Assembly (NCBI GenBank): GCA_033220425.1
Contig: CM065653.1
Span: forward strand, 2,170,001-2,234,000
Length of the DNA: 64,000 nucleotides
DNA from: Lepraria neglecta
Taxonomy: Eukaryota > Ascomycota > Lecanoromycetes > Lecanorales > Stereocaulaceae
Direction of reading: 5' to 3'
Part shown: piece after piece, positions 12,471 to 23,800 of the stretch
How positions within the stretch are numbered: the stretch's first letter is position 1
How the letters are laid out: the number at the start of each line of letters is the position of its first letter
Made by a program: the position numbers and the translations under genes
Notes under the pieces: model-generated
What the model was told of the DNA's origin: nothing
What the model saw: only the letters and a program-made list of their open reading frames with translations
The model's database searches: none

Positions 12471-14528
12471 ATGGGTGAGACGGATTTCGAGCTTGCAGAC
12501 AAGACTGAGGTGGTGGAGCGAGATGGAAGCACGAGCCCAACTGCCCCAGCAGGTCCTCGAAGATTCAAGAAAGATGAAGCCATTTTGGCTCGCTTTGGAA
12601 AACGACAACAGCTCCGAGTCAGTGCCCCTATGCTCCTGCTTTTGCTAATACTCCTCCGTTGGCTTAGGCATACACTAGAGCTTCCCTGTTAATTCCCACA
12701 TAGAGAGGCTTTGGGCTGCTTCCTGTCATTGGCCTTACTAGCACTTTGATGATAACGTGGGAGGTGATCACGGCGTCAGTATTTGTCCTCACCCAGCTTT
12801 ACGCAATTTTCGAGAAACTGAGACAAGTGTTGATCACAGGACACTTCTCAATGGATTGGAGAACGGTGGTCCCGCAGGCCTGATATATGGCTATTTGTTC
12901 GTCTGGGTCGGCGCGACACTTCAAGCCTGTGTCATGGGAGAGATGGCATCGATGTAAGTCTCACTAAAGCTATGAAATTTCAATTGACTAGTCTGCAACA
13001 TGTTCATGTCGAATTTGGTTTTTGCCATTGGTGAATGTGACTGACCTGTGTCAGGATCCCACTCGCCGGCGGACCCTTTAACTGGGTAGCCATCTTATCC
13101 CCTCCCTGGTGCAAGAAATTTCTCAGCTACCTAGCCGGATGGTTGACAGTGATCACCTGGCAAGCTCTAGTCGCCGGAACTGCATACGTTTCCGGGACCC
13201 TAATCCAAGGCCTATTGATCCTGAATTACCCAGATTACGGCTACCAGAGATGGCACGGAACAATGCTGTTTTACTCTGCATTGGCATTCGCTCTGTTCGT
13301 CAACACCTATCTCGGCCGCCTTCTCCCACGGATTGAATCCTGCATGCTCTTTTTCCACGTCTTGGGCTTCTTTGGCATCCTGATTCCATTGATTTATCTC
13401 GCTCCTCACCGGCCAGCTAGCGAGGTTTTCGGCAATTTCTTGAATACGGGCGACTTCAAGACGAGTGGATTGTCATTCTTTGTTGGCCTTGTCACTGCTA
13501 TGGATGCTTTCCCTGGTAAGCTCCGAACTGTACATCGCTAAGAAGTCCTACTGACATATGGATGAATAGGCCTGGACGCGGCCGACCATATAGGTAAGCA
13601 TTGCCCGAAGCTCCGTATGACTTGGTGCTAATAAACACATAGCGGAGGAAATCCAGAATGCCCCCATGGTTATTCCCCTCAGCATGGGAATCTCGACCAC
13701 ATTGAATGGAACCCTCGGTTTCGCTATGCTGATCGCACTCATGTTCTGCATGCCTGCCGACATTTCAAACACCCTAGACTCAGATACATATTACCCCTTC
13801 ATAACCATATATCAATATGCAGTGGGTTCCAGTGCCGGTGCCACAGCCATGGTAAGTACACCGACTCACATTTCCATAGGAGAAGAAACATGGCCTGAGG
13901 GAGGGCTAATGAGTACAGGCCTCCATCATAATCGTGACCCAATTCTTCGCCACAGTCGGCATCGTTGCGACAGCCTCTCGCATGCTCTGGGCATTCGCCC
14001 GCGAAGGCGGACTCCCGGGCTCCAAATACATTGCTAAGGTAACAATTTCTGCACCAGAATGCGTACTGTTGACCCATTACTTACACGCACCAGGTTAATC
14101 AACGCACCTACCTCCCCCTCTACGCAATCGGCACCACAGCCATAATCAACATCCTCCTCGCCCTCATCAACATCGGCTCCGCCGTCGGTTTCGGCGCCTT
14201 CATTTCCCTCATCGTCGCAAGCTACTACTCATCGTTCATTCTCGCCGCCTCCGTGATGCTGAACAAGCGCCTCAAAACTCCAGATGCCGATATACCCTGG
14301 GGTCCATTCAAGCTTGGGAAGTTTGGTGTGCCGGTTACGATTCTGGCGATCATGTATTCTGTGCTTGGTGCGTTCTTTTCTATGTGGCCGACGCAGATGA
14401 ATCCGACTTGGGAGACTATGAATTATTGCGTTTTTGTGTTTGGGGGGGTATTGATCTTTAGTATGCTGTTTTGGCTTGTTTATGGGAGGAAGCATTATAC
14501 CGGTCCTGTTCTTGAGATTCGAGACTAA
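12471..14528 (+). CDS. Amino acid/GABA-type permease (APC superfamily)
   Basis: Eight exons join in phase: 12471-12617, 12704-12774, 12840-12953, 13055-13515, 13570-13593 (a 24-base microexon), 13643-13851, 13919-14038 and 14094-14528. They give 526 residues, the usual length of fungal APC permeases. The N-terminus ends KKDEAILARFGKRQQLR, then RGFGLLPVIGLTSTLMITWE begins TM1. The consensus stretch GLENGGPAGLIYGYLFVW follows, then IPLAGGPFNWVAILSPPW. About 12 membrane segments are seen, ending near FVFGGVLIFSMLFWLVYGRK. It is predicted to import an amino acid, GABA or choline across the plasma membrane with protons; the substrate is not decidable. Introns 1 and 2 both use GTCAGT donors. The start is the only ATG giving the family's cytosolic leader. 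Confidence 0.88.
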
Positions 14529-15268
14529 AGGTAAGGTAGGCTTGCGTGGGCGAGGGGAATGACCATTCCCTCGACTTCGTTTCAGAGATTCGGTGCGATG
14601 GAGATTTCTCTGTTGTAGTCTATCGTTAGCGCATATATAACTCTTTTAGTCCTGAGAGTTAGTGCTTGTCTTCTAGTACTGAATTAAAGGTAAGTTTGTT
14701 GTTTTCCTCTGGCACGAGTCGCTCTTGAATTCCTAAAGTCAGAGATTCTAGGATCTCCTATCTGCTTCCACAATCCCATTGACCGGTCGGAAGTCGCAAT
14801 CCTCGGAAATCAACGCGAACAGTGTGATATGCTCGTGGACAGAGACCTAATACTTATACTGTCAATGTAAGATCCAGCAGGGTGCAGCTTCCCACCGGTC
14901 AACGGGATACTCTTGGTCTACTTGACATATTCCACCACCATGTCGACCGTAAGACAGCATTCAGCCCGTATAGAAACTTGCCATCCCACCGCAGATGACG
15001 AGGTGACTGAATCGAGGATAGGGAGACTAGTTGCGCTGTAGCGGCTGTATGCGGAGGTTCGATTTGCTAGTAGTAGCTGGATTCATGATCACTGATCAAT
15101 ATGATTATCCCAATCCGGATTAGTTGAACCGTTCGTCAACGTACTCTGTCAATTGATAGGCGGGTATAACGTATCAAAAATCGGTCCTATGCCACACTGT
15201 AGTGGAATGGCATTTCAAGCGCCATCGAGAGCGCTAATGGAGACTGCACTTTGCCAATTTTGGTAATC
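14529..15268. other. Left flank of the copia pile-up
   Basis: No gene is recognised. A short open frame from an ATG at about 14941 (33 codons) has no visible similarity. The stretch ends at the first copia LTR. Confidence 0.45.
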
Positions 15269-15431
15269 TGTTGCAATGGCAGAAAACGCTCAATTAACTG
15301 ACTAGCTAAGAGATAGGAACCTATGGAGTACTAATAGACATCTCTGTCTATTTGCTAACAATTCTGCCTGTGACTAGCGGAGAAAGACAATGGAATCGCA
15401 TAAAGAGCAATCAGGTAACCAGATTGCAACA
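15269..15431 (-). repeat. Copia LTR copy 1
   Basis: This 163-base LTR runs from TGTTGCAATGG to GATTGCAACA (plus-strand reading). It shares its whole length with the copies at 16012 and 18843 with a few scattered differences. It serves as the 3' LTR of the short copy. Confidence 0.9.
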
Positions 15432-15870
15432 CTCCCCTCGAGTCCATTTATGACGTAGCCTTGGTGTTTCTACATGCCCATATTCTCAACGAACTTCTGA
15501 AAGCTCGCCGCCGGCAGGGGCTTGGTGAGACCGTCCGCAAGCATGGTTTTGAAATAATCCACTTACTGCTTCCGCTGCACCCTTCAAAACACCATTATTC
15601 GACTCCTTCTACCACTCTATCCCGCCTACCTTATCATGGAGGAAGGACGTGGCTTGTTCGGCTTCGCCAAGCTCAAAGGCCCCGAAAACTTCAAGACCTG
15701 GTGGCGCAATATGCAATTTGCTCTTGGTGATGCCCTCCTTAAGTATGTCGACGGTACTTATCCTCGTCCTCGCCCTGGCCCCGTACCTGATGGGTCTTCT
15801 GAGGCTGTGAAGGCTGAGAGTCTAAGAGATCAGAGCTCTTGGGATGCTCAGGACGGCCGGGCTCATAACC

Positions 15871-16011
15871 TGTTGCAATGGCAGAAAACACTCAATTGAC
15901 TGACTAGCTAAGAGATAGAAATCTATGGAGTACTAATAGACATCTCTGTATATTTGCTAACAATTCTGCCTGTGACTAGCGGAGAAAGATAATGGAATCG
16001 CATAAAGAGCA
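15871..16011 (-). repeat. Copia LTR copy 2
   Basis: LTR copy of 141 bases that begins TGTTGCAATGG and is followed directly, head to tail, by LTR copy 3. The primer-binding site lies immediately to its left. Confidence 0.9.
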
Positions 16012-16174
16012 TGTTGCAATGGCAGAAAACACTCAATTGACTGACTAGCTAAGAGATAGGAATCTATGGAGTACTAATAGACATCTCTGTCTGTTTGCTA
16101 ACACTTCTGCCTGTGACTAGCGGAGAAAGACAATGGAATCGCATAAAGAGCAATCAGGTAACCAGATTGCAATA
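16012..16174 (-). repeat. Copia LTR copy 3 (3' LTR of the longer copy)
   Basis: 163 bases, beginning TGTTGCAATGG on the plus strand and abutting LTR copy 2 without a spacer. The polypurine tract of the longer copy follows at 16175-16182. Confidence 0.9.
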
Positions 16175-18830
16175 CTCCCCTCGAGTCTATTTATGAAGTA
16201 GCTTTAGTGTTTCTACATGCCCATATTCGTAACGAACGTCTGAAAGCTCGCCGCCGGCAGGGGCTTGGTAAGACTATCTGCAAGCATATTGCCGGTGCTG
16301 ATATATTCGATCCTGACCTTACCATCCACCGCGACCTCTCTGACGTAATACTACGCTATATCTATATACTTCGTTCGGCGGTGAAACTTAGGGTTCGTAG
16401 AGAGAGTAATGGCGCCTTGGTTATCTGTATAGAGAAGAACGGGATCTTTCTCTTTCCTCAGTCTAAGCTCGCTAAGCAAGCGGTAGATCTAGATAGCTTC
16501 TTTTGCAGCCTCCGTCATTACTATATATTCAGACTTAGTAGAAGATGTGGCAACTGCAGTCTGGCGCTTAGAAGACTATGAGATAGGACCCCCATTCAGT
16601 ATATAGATATAGCCTCCGGTAGATTTTCTTCCGTCGATAACCCCTGCATAGTCCGTATTAGAATATCTAACCAAGCCCTCATTCCCAGCACTTAAGTATA
16701 TAATACCTCGTCCAAGCGTGCCTTTAATATACCGAAAAACGCGGTCCAGGGCTTGCATTTATAGAGGACCTGGATTAGAATAGTAACAACTGAGAACAGA
16801 GACGGCGTAGGCAAGATTAGGTCTTGTTTCTACTATAGCGTATATAAGGTATCTAATAGCCGATTGGTAGCGCTTGATAGTAGCTTTGGACGCTTGTATA
16901 AGAGGAGGTATTATGAATCCTGGGACCCCGGTATCCATGGGAGTGGCGGTAGGGTGACAATTATCTATCTCAAAACGCTACAACACCGTTGTTAAATACG
17001 AACGCTGATATAGTATAATTCTAGTAGGATAACGTTCGATCTCAATACCTAAATAGCGAGTAGTAGGACCTATATCAGTCATTTTGAATTTGGTACTGAG
17101 TTACTATTTAAGCTTATTGACTTTTGTGATCTCTATACCGACTATAAGCAGATCATCAACGTAAAGGGCGATATAGATAGTCTTATCTGCAGACACAAAT
17201 ACGTAGTAGTCCGTAGTTATTCTTATAAAGCCTAGTTGGAAGAGGAAGCCCTAAATAGTTGCGTACTAGACACGAGGAGATTACTTCAGCCTATAGAGAG
17301 CTTTTCGTAGCTTATAGACCTTATTCGTCCCGTCTTTAAACTCCGTAGGCTGAATAACATAGATAAGCTCGTCGAGAAGACCGTAGAGGAAGGCGGTAAC
17401 TATATCCATTTACTCTATATAAAGATCCCCTTTAGCGGTAGTTGAGATTATTAATCTATAAGAGACTGCCTTAATAACAGAAGTAAAAGTCTCTTTATAG
17501 TTAATACCCTGTTCTTATCAATAGCTATAGACTACCTACCGAGCCTTCCGCTTAATAGAGCCATCTTCCTTCTTCTTAATACAGAAGACCTATTTCCCAG
17601 TAAGAGGCTTATAGGATAGGGTACCTGTAGGAGGATAGACGAGGTCCTATATAGAGTTCTCCATCAGAGAATCATATTCTAACTATATAGCTTCTTTCCA
17701 AAGAGACTAATCAGCTATCTTTATAGCCTACTGAAGAGTCTACGGTTCCTGAGGCTAAGGGTTAAGAGTCTTCCCTTTAGATAAGGCGCTGAGAACTTTC
17801 ACCATATAGATATAAGACTTTGGTATTAGTCCTTCTAAAATATCGTCATCGCTAAATAGACGAACGACTATATCCAGGAAATTAGCATGGTGCTCCCTGA
17901 ATTTAGTACCTTTAGATCTCGTGGTGTCTCTAGGCTAGAAGCCATCAGGGATCCGGTTCTTTGGATTACGAGGTTTCTTTTCAGGTAGATCATTATCTTC
18001 CTCGCTAGCTTTATTAGAAGAAGGCTCCCCTGAAGGTAGTAGAGAAAGGTTACTTGATTCCGCAGAAGAAAGGTCTATAGTAGGGACTGTAAGTAATAGT
18101 GAATCCTCGCGTTCTAATCCTGCAAGGAGTAAATCATCTTGCTTAGTCTATAGGAATAGCGTGATTTTAGACTCCCCTGGTTAGTAGACAGTATCCTTAT
18201 CAACTTTGACATCTCGATAGGCAGTAACCTTCCTAGTCTTAGGGTTATAGACACGATAATTGGTTCCCTCGTATCTAATAAAGATGCCTTGCCAGGAGCG
18301 CTTATCAAGTTTACCTCTTAATGCAGTCTTAGGAATAAGTACCTAAGCCCTACTCCCAAGGACCTTGAAATAGGAGATATTAGGTATTTCGCCATTGAGA
18401 GCAAAGTAGGGAACATTTTATCGAGGACTCTCGTAGGACATCTATTCCGCACGTGGTAGACGGCAGAGACGATCTTATACTATAGGTGTTTTCCCAGGTG
18501 CTTCTCAGCTATAATCGACCGAGTGGGTCCCATAAGAGTATAGTTCTTCCTCTCAGCCTTCACAGCCTCAGAAGATCCATCAGGTACAGGGCCAGGGCGA
18601 GGACGAGGATAAGTACCGTCGATATACTTAAGAAGGAGAGCATCACTAAGAGCAAATTGTATATTGCGCCACCAAGTCTTGAAGTTTTCGGGGCCTTTGA
18701 GCTTGGCGAAGCTGAACAAGCCACGTCCTTCCTCCATGATAAGGTAGGCGGGATAGAGTGGTGGAAGGAGTCAAAGAATAGTGTTTTGAAGGGTGCAGCG
18801 GAAGCAGTAAGTGGATTATTTCAAAACCCC

Positions 18831-18842
18831 GGGCTCATAACC
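18831..18842 (-). other. Retrotransposon primer-binding site, half-tRNA iMet type
   Basis: Directly inside the 5' LTR the plus strand reads GGGCTCATAACC. This is the anticodon stem-loop sequence of initiator methionine tRNA (anticodon CAT), so the element's RNA strand can pair with the internal part of that tRNA. Copia elements are known to prime from a cleaved half of tRNA iMet. The same 12 bases flank LTR copy 2 at 15859-15870. Confidence 0.7.
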
Positions 18843-19005
18843 TGTTGCAATGGCAGAAAACACTCAATTGACTGACTAGCTAAGAGATAGGAATCTATGG
18901 AGTACTAATAGACATCTCTGTCTGTTTGCTAACACTTCTGCCTGTGACTAGCGGAGAAGGACAATGGAATCGCACAAAGAGCAATCAGGCAATCAGATTG
19001 CAACA
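18843..19005 (-). repeat. Copia LTR copy 4 (5' LTR of the longer copy)
   Basis: 163 bases from TGTTGCAATGG to GATTGCAACA. A further 27 bases at 19006-19032 repeat the LTR's right end (GAGCAATCAGGCAACC, then AGATTGCAACA), so the terminus is duplicated on this side. Confidence 0.9.
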
Positions 19006-19034
19006 GAGCAATCAGGCAACCAGATTGCAACAGC

Positions 19035-19424
19035 TTCGATCGGCTCGAAGGCCGTCCCGCTGCTGGTGTCGCTCACCAACATCATTGGCGGGGGGATGAA
19101 CAGTGGTCTCTTCAGGAACTGATGATTTTTGGAACATGCAAGTCAGGTCAGTGATCTGACTCTCTATGGACCATGAGACTGGCTGAGGACTGATGGTGCA
19201 GTAAAGGGCTGAAATTCGACAATCGATATGCGTGGGTCACGATGTGGGATGAGCGAGGCATGATGGTGCAAGCTAGGGCATATCCTGATTCTGCGTTGGT
19301 CATGGCTGCTATTGTGGTGAATGAGGTTGGGTTGTTTACGTATGATGATGTGACGGGTGCTGTGGTTCCGCAAGTGGAGTTTTCTCCTGAGTATTTGGTG
19401 AGCGCTGATAGCTTAGACGGCTGA
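19035..19424 (+). pseudogene. SnoaL/NTF2-like protein fragment
   Basis: Immediately right of the LTR pile-up, the frame from 19035 reads FDRLEGRPAAGVAHQHHW. After interruption, the same frame (from about 19215) reads LKFDNRYAWVTMWDERG, then VQARAYPDSALVMAAIVVNE. This is the C-terminal half pattern of small SnoaL-like/NTF2-fold fungal proteins (WxxxFDExGxIVQVRAYLDSALV). The N-terminus is absent and at least one stop separates the parts, although an intron could explain part of the gap. Intact relatives are single-domain, cone-shaped-barrel cytosolic proteins of unknown or cyclase/isomerase-like function. The copia elements may have inserted into or beside this gene; the missing front half was not found on the left flank. 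Confidence 0.5.
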
Positions 19425-20821
19425 GCGGAAAGGCTTAGTATGTAGCAGTGGCAAGCACAGACAAAATGGAAATCAGTGATTAGTGTGAAGGCTGCAGGCC
19501 GCATCAATTGGGATAGGCGACAACAAAATTCCAACGCTGTCATCCTGTAGGTACCTGTCAGGGTTATCCGTCATGAGACGTTACTCCGACAAAGACATCT
19601 GAAGCCACGTCCAAGATCTGCGGATTTGGCGAATAGGTCTGTTGTGAAAAACGTTGAAGATGGTAAAGGTCCTACGCAGCCATTGGAGACATATCAAAAC
19701 CTTTGCGCCATGTACCCCTTCTTTTTCCATCGTTCTCCGTACAAGGTGGCAGGCCTTTCGAGATCCATCAACTGCCAGAAAGCGCAAAGGCGGATGAACA
19801 TTCGTGTGGGACGCAATCATTATACATGCATATGGCACACGCTTGCTGGAATGATCTTGTAGGGGATCGCTTCTCCTCAACAGCACAGCTATTTCCCTAC
19901 GGGGCGGGCACTCCCTTAGACCCAAGCTCTGTCATCCTTCCAGATCCCGATTTTGAAAGGAAGTTGACGATTAAACGTAGAGGCTTCTAATTCGAGATGC
20001 TCATGTTGTCCCCGCAGGTTGGATTGCCGCCAAGTGTCTTAGAACAAGCTCTGAGGGCGTCACGGGCACAGCACTTACCTGGAGCTAGCGGCTTCGGTGG
20101 GCAGGCGGTAGTGGGTGGTCGCTTAATTCTTAGGGTTTCAGGGGGCCTTAACTTGGCGTCCGTGTAAATTTGCACAGTTGCTAAATTTCCAGGTTATTGC
20201 AACCAGTTGTAGAAGATAACGAGTATCCCACCACCTCTCATCTTGTACTACATCTATACCTACCACACTGCTTACTTCTAACATATTGAAAATAGAACTC
20301 GAGCACCATCATGATCCCAATCTACAGTACTTGCCTATCCAAGGCGGTGGCGCGACAGGTACATTCAAAGGCGGTGTATCTCATCTTGGGATCGAAACTC
20401 CAATAGCCAACACGTTTGGTGGTCAAATAGCACGCGATGCCGGAACATTGGTGCACGGCCCGCACAAGATGGCGCTCATGCATGTTTCACTTATCCCCAA
20501 CATGCAGGACCGTCACTGGCGACCCTGTGGGAAGGACGAGGATGACATCCTGGCATATCTTCTTTCCAGTATTTCTAATGACCTTCGTGCCTTTGTCATC
20601 CCCTCTGTTTATGAAATCACAGCATCATCAGTGACACTTTTTTCCACTGAAACCGAAAATGTCATTACAAATCGAAATTCATGGGGCTATACCTGCTGAG
20701 TGTGTTGGTTTTATTGCCTTCTAGTAGGTTAACTTGATCTCATACCATTTCAAAAACTAATCGATTGCCTATTTACTGTTCGAGTGGGGAAAGATATACA
20801 ACTGGGTATCGCTGTCGCTAA
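19425..20821. other. No gene supported; one long frame without ATG
   Basis: An open frame at 20286-20699 (137 codons, containing LQYLPIQGGGATGTFKGG and LAYLLSSISNDLRAFVIPSV) has coding-like composition but no ATG near its start and no family I recognise. It could be a remnant. The rest (19425-20285) shows only shadow frames. Confidence 0.35.
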
Positions 20822-23800
20822 TTGGAAATAGCAATCGTCTTTACGACAGCGTTTCGAATACCGTTGGCGGGCGATGCTTTGCCTTTATTTGCTAACATCT
20901 CGGCTTTGGCGCCGTCAAACAAATTTCAATCGGGCTCTTACCCAAATTCGATTTCACAACAAGCATCGCTATTACTTACGCAAAATAGCCTGGGCCCTTC
21001 CGTCATCACCAGCGTAGAAACGTCACGAGACACGTACGACATAGTCAATCCTTGGACATACACTGTCAATAATAGTACTTTGATTGGGCCAACCACAGAG
21101 ATCATCTAAACCCTCATAAGGCATGTAGAAACTTCCAATAACGCGACTAAGACATTTTCAGAAACACGCCAGATTTGGAACATATTCCCTTTTCTCTTCC
21201 CTAGCCCCAGTGATTTCGGCGGCCCTGGACCTGACACAGCTGCTATCATCGGCGAAAAGCTTCGGGAGAGAGCCGGTCTGCACGGCAGCATACCTATCCT
21301 GGACAGCTACAAATCCAATAGCCACGTTTTCTCGAGCATGGGTCTCAACATGGTACTTGCCCAATGGCCAACTTACCGGGGGAGTCATCCGATCTGCGGT
21401 ACCTGCTCCTATTGATGACCTGTGGGGGTAAAGCTATTGTTGTGGATTTTGTAGTGTACTTATGCCTAATCCCCAGATGTTATATTGGCCTGCTCCTGAA
21501 CCTAATACTGCATGTTATGGGTGTTCGGACGTTGGACCAGGTACTCTTAGCGGTAGGTTACCTCAAAGCATACACCAGAGAAGCAGCACTGCCTATAATT
21601 CATCTGTCTATGCGATTTCAGATGGATATATGTTGCAATGTGGCAATAGGCTGGGAAGGATATCTAGCTAATGGGGGCCCCCAGGGCCCCATATATGGCC
21701 AAAACAGACAAAGAACGGCTAGCAACAGGCTTCTGGAATCGTATAGAAAGCAATCAAGCAACGGATTGCAACAATATACGTAGTGAGTCGCTCACAGTGC
21801 TTTCGATTCTTCACCTTCTAAAAAACTCACAAATATTTCAGTACATCGCATTCAGTATACGTGAAGTTTCCAATAATATCGGCAAGAGATAGCTGTGGAT
21901 CTCTAGGTCCAACGCTTACTTCTATCACTCTTGCTTCCGCTCCAGGAGAGCTATCTACGTTCGAGTTCGATTTGTTTGACGGACAGCCAGGAACAAGGCC
22001 CCTGAATATTGCTGACCTACCATGCGGCCCTTGGAACGGAACCAATCATTGGCTCCCGAATGTATATTTACCATGGTCCTTAATTGGGTTGTCCCAAATC
22101 AAGGAATCTTATCAACCTCTAACAGTGTTGCCTTCTCAGTTTGCGAGAATGGTGCCAGGATGGTCAAGGTGCACGGCCAACTTTTGGCAAGGGCAATTTC
22201 CAGGCCAAGATCCTCCCCAGGCTTTGTCACCTGCAAAGGCTATGGTACTGTTGCCCACAAAGGTTGATCCCAAGCCTCAAACAACTGCTGCTTCGCCAAG
22301 CCCTTCATTTCCTTCTTTGCCGCTCGAAACAAGTGTAGGAACTCAACAGCGTATTGATCCAGCCCCATCGGAGATCTCACCTGCCTATACGAAGACAACC
22401 CAAACCTCAATGCACGGTCCAGAAGCACCGACTGATCCAAAAGGCCCACCCGCAGGAGACCCGAGATATCTCAGTACCCAAGACGCCTCAATGGATCGTT
22501 CAGCAAGTGGTCCAGCAGCTATGCAAGATTCCAATGCAGCAGCAACTAAACCAGTAATGTCTACAGCTAGAGCCATGTTATCGGCCCCCATATAACATTC
22601 TGTAGGCGCTCAGCTAGCAGATCCACCCATCACTGTAGCAGATTCTTCGACTTCGGCTTTGTCTGCCGACGGCAACGACCTTCTCCCTACCTTTCCACCT
22701 GCTGTCGCCATACAGGGTTAGATACCCATAGCCGACGCAGCTCCAGCAAATATCGACGGCAAGCCGGTCTTCTACGACCCAGGGTCTATCCGGGTTGGCA
22801 GTGAAATACGGCCTATTGATTCTGATAGTATGCTAGCACCACACAGCTCTGCTTCAAGACTTGCAGCTGCGCCGGATAGTAATGGGCCGCCACTAGACCC
22901 GCCTCCAGTAGGCTCGCCGGCCCAAACCTCTCTTGGCTTACCGGATCCACCACAACCCGCACCGATGCCATTTGATTCTACCATGGCGCCTGCAGGTCCG
23001 CCGGGAGCATCTGCCCCAAACGTTCAAAATGCTCCAGCAATTCCAGCACCCGTACCTGCAGCCACTCCTGAGAACGTGAATCCAGGTATGGCTCCTGACC
23101 GTGGAGCTTCTCCTGTAAGTCAAGCAGCAGCACCCGTAGAACCCATGGGCTGCCGATGGGAACCCGAACGTTCCAGATTCCAGACCAGTGATAGTAGGCG
23201 GTCTTACTTTTACGGCTGTACCCTCTATAGCTAAAGACAATGGTGATCCTCTACCCGGGAATGCGGAAGTTGCCAATGGTGCAGCCAACAGAGCCATGCC
23301 TAGTAATGGCCCAGATCCAGCAACATACATCACTATTAGGTCCCTAACCATCGCCATCGAATCCAACGCTATCAACGTGGCTGGAACCATTCTCCAGACT
23401 GGTGATCCTGGTGTAACAATCCATGGAATGCCAATTTCTCTTCGCTATTTAGTCTTCGTCGTTGGTAGCGGAACGGAAGACCTTGCTCCGCCCCAAAAAG
23501 CTGCCAGAACAGCCCTACCGCAACAACCGCCCATTACCATAGGCGATCAGACCATCAACGTGGATTCCAACGCCATTAATATCGATGGCACAGCCTTGAA
23601 GCCTGCAGATCCTGGCACATCAATTGACGGAACCTTGGTATCTCTTATCTCTTCTTCCATTCTTGTAGTTGGTACTCACACGCAGGAGATCGCTTTTCCT
23701 CAAAACATAGCAGTAGCCGCGCCCTCTTATATTAGCTTCGGTGGCAATCGAATTCGCCTTGAAGATAACAAGATCGCCTTGGGTGGAAGCACACTCTCGC

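Larger units (their letters stand above)
15269..16011 (-). mobile_element. Short rearranged copia-type retrotransposon copy
   Basis: This is a fossil Ty1/copia LTR element. LTRs lie at 15269-15431 and 15871-16011. Just inside the left LTR is a polypurine tract (minus strand GAGGGGAG, 15432-15439) and the last codons of the pol polyprotein, minus strand, ending in KPLPAASFQKFVENMGM. From about 15546 to 15815 the leader and start of gag (MEEGRGLFGFAKLKGPENF) lie on the opposite, plus strand. A primer-binding site (15859-15870) and the right LTR then return to the minus orientation. The copy is far shorter than an intact copia element and is broken. It abuts the next copy LTR to LTR. Confidence 0.75.
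16012..19005 (-). mobile_element. Longer copia-type retrotransposon copy, broken
   Basis: Fossil Ty1/copia element on the minus strand, with 163-base LTRs at 18843-19005 (5') and 16012-16174 (3'). The two LTRs differ at about five of 163 positions, all transitions, so insertion was not very ancient. Reading leftward: primer-binding site 18842-18831, an untranslated leader, gag start at 18737 (MEEGRGLFSFAKLKGPENF), an integrase C-terminal region (near 18250-18450), reverse transcriptase and RNase H stretches, then the pol end near 16207 and a polypurine tract at 16175-16182. The family order integrase before reverse transcriptase identifies copia rather than gypsy. It is much shorter than an intact element and carries many breaks, so it cannot be autonomous. 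Confidence 0.82.

Noticed and set aside
8294-14528. Secondary-metabolite cluster (LaeA-like methyltransferase plus transporter-type genes)
   Set aside because: No polyketide synthase, NRPS, terpene cyclase or pathway regulator in the window.
20286-20699. 137-codon frame, possibly the first exon of paralog A
   Set aside because: It starts from TTG with no ATG, has no signal peptide and cannot be joined to the downstream parts by a clear intron.
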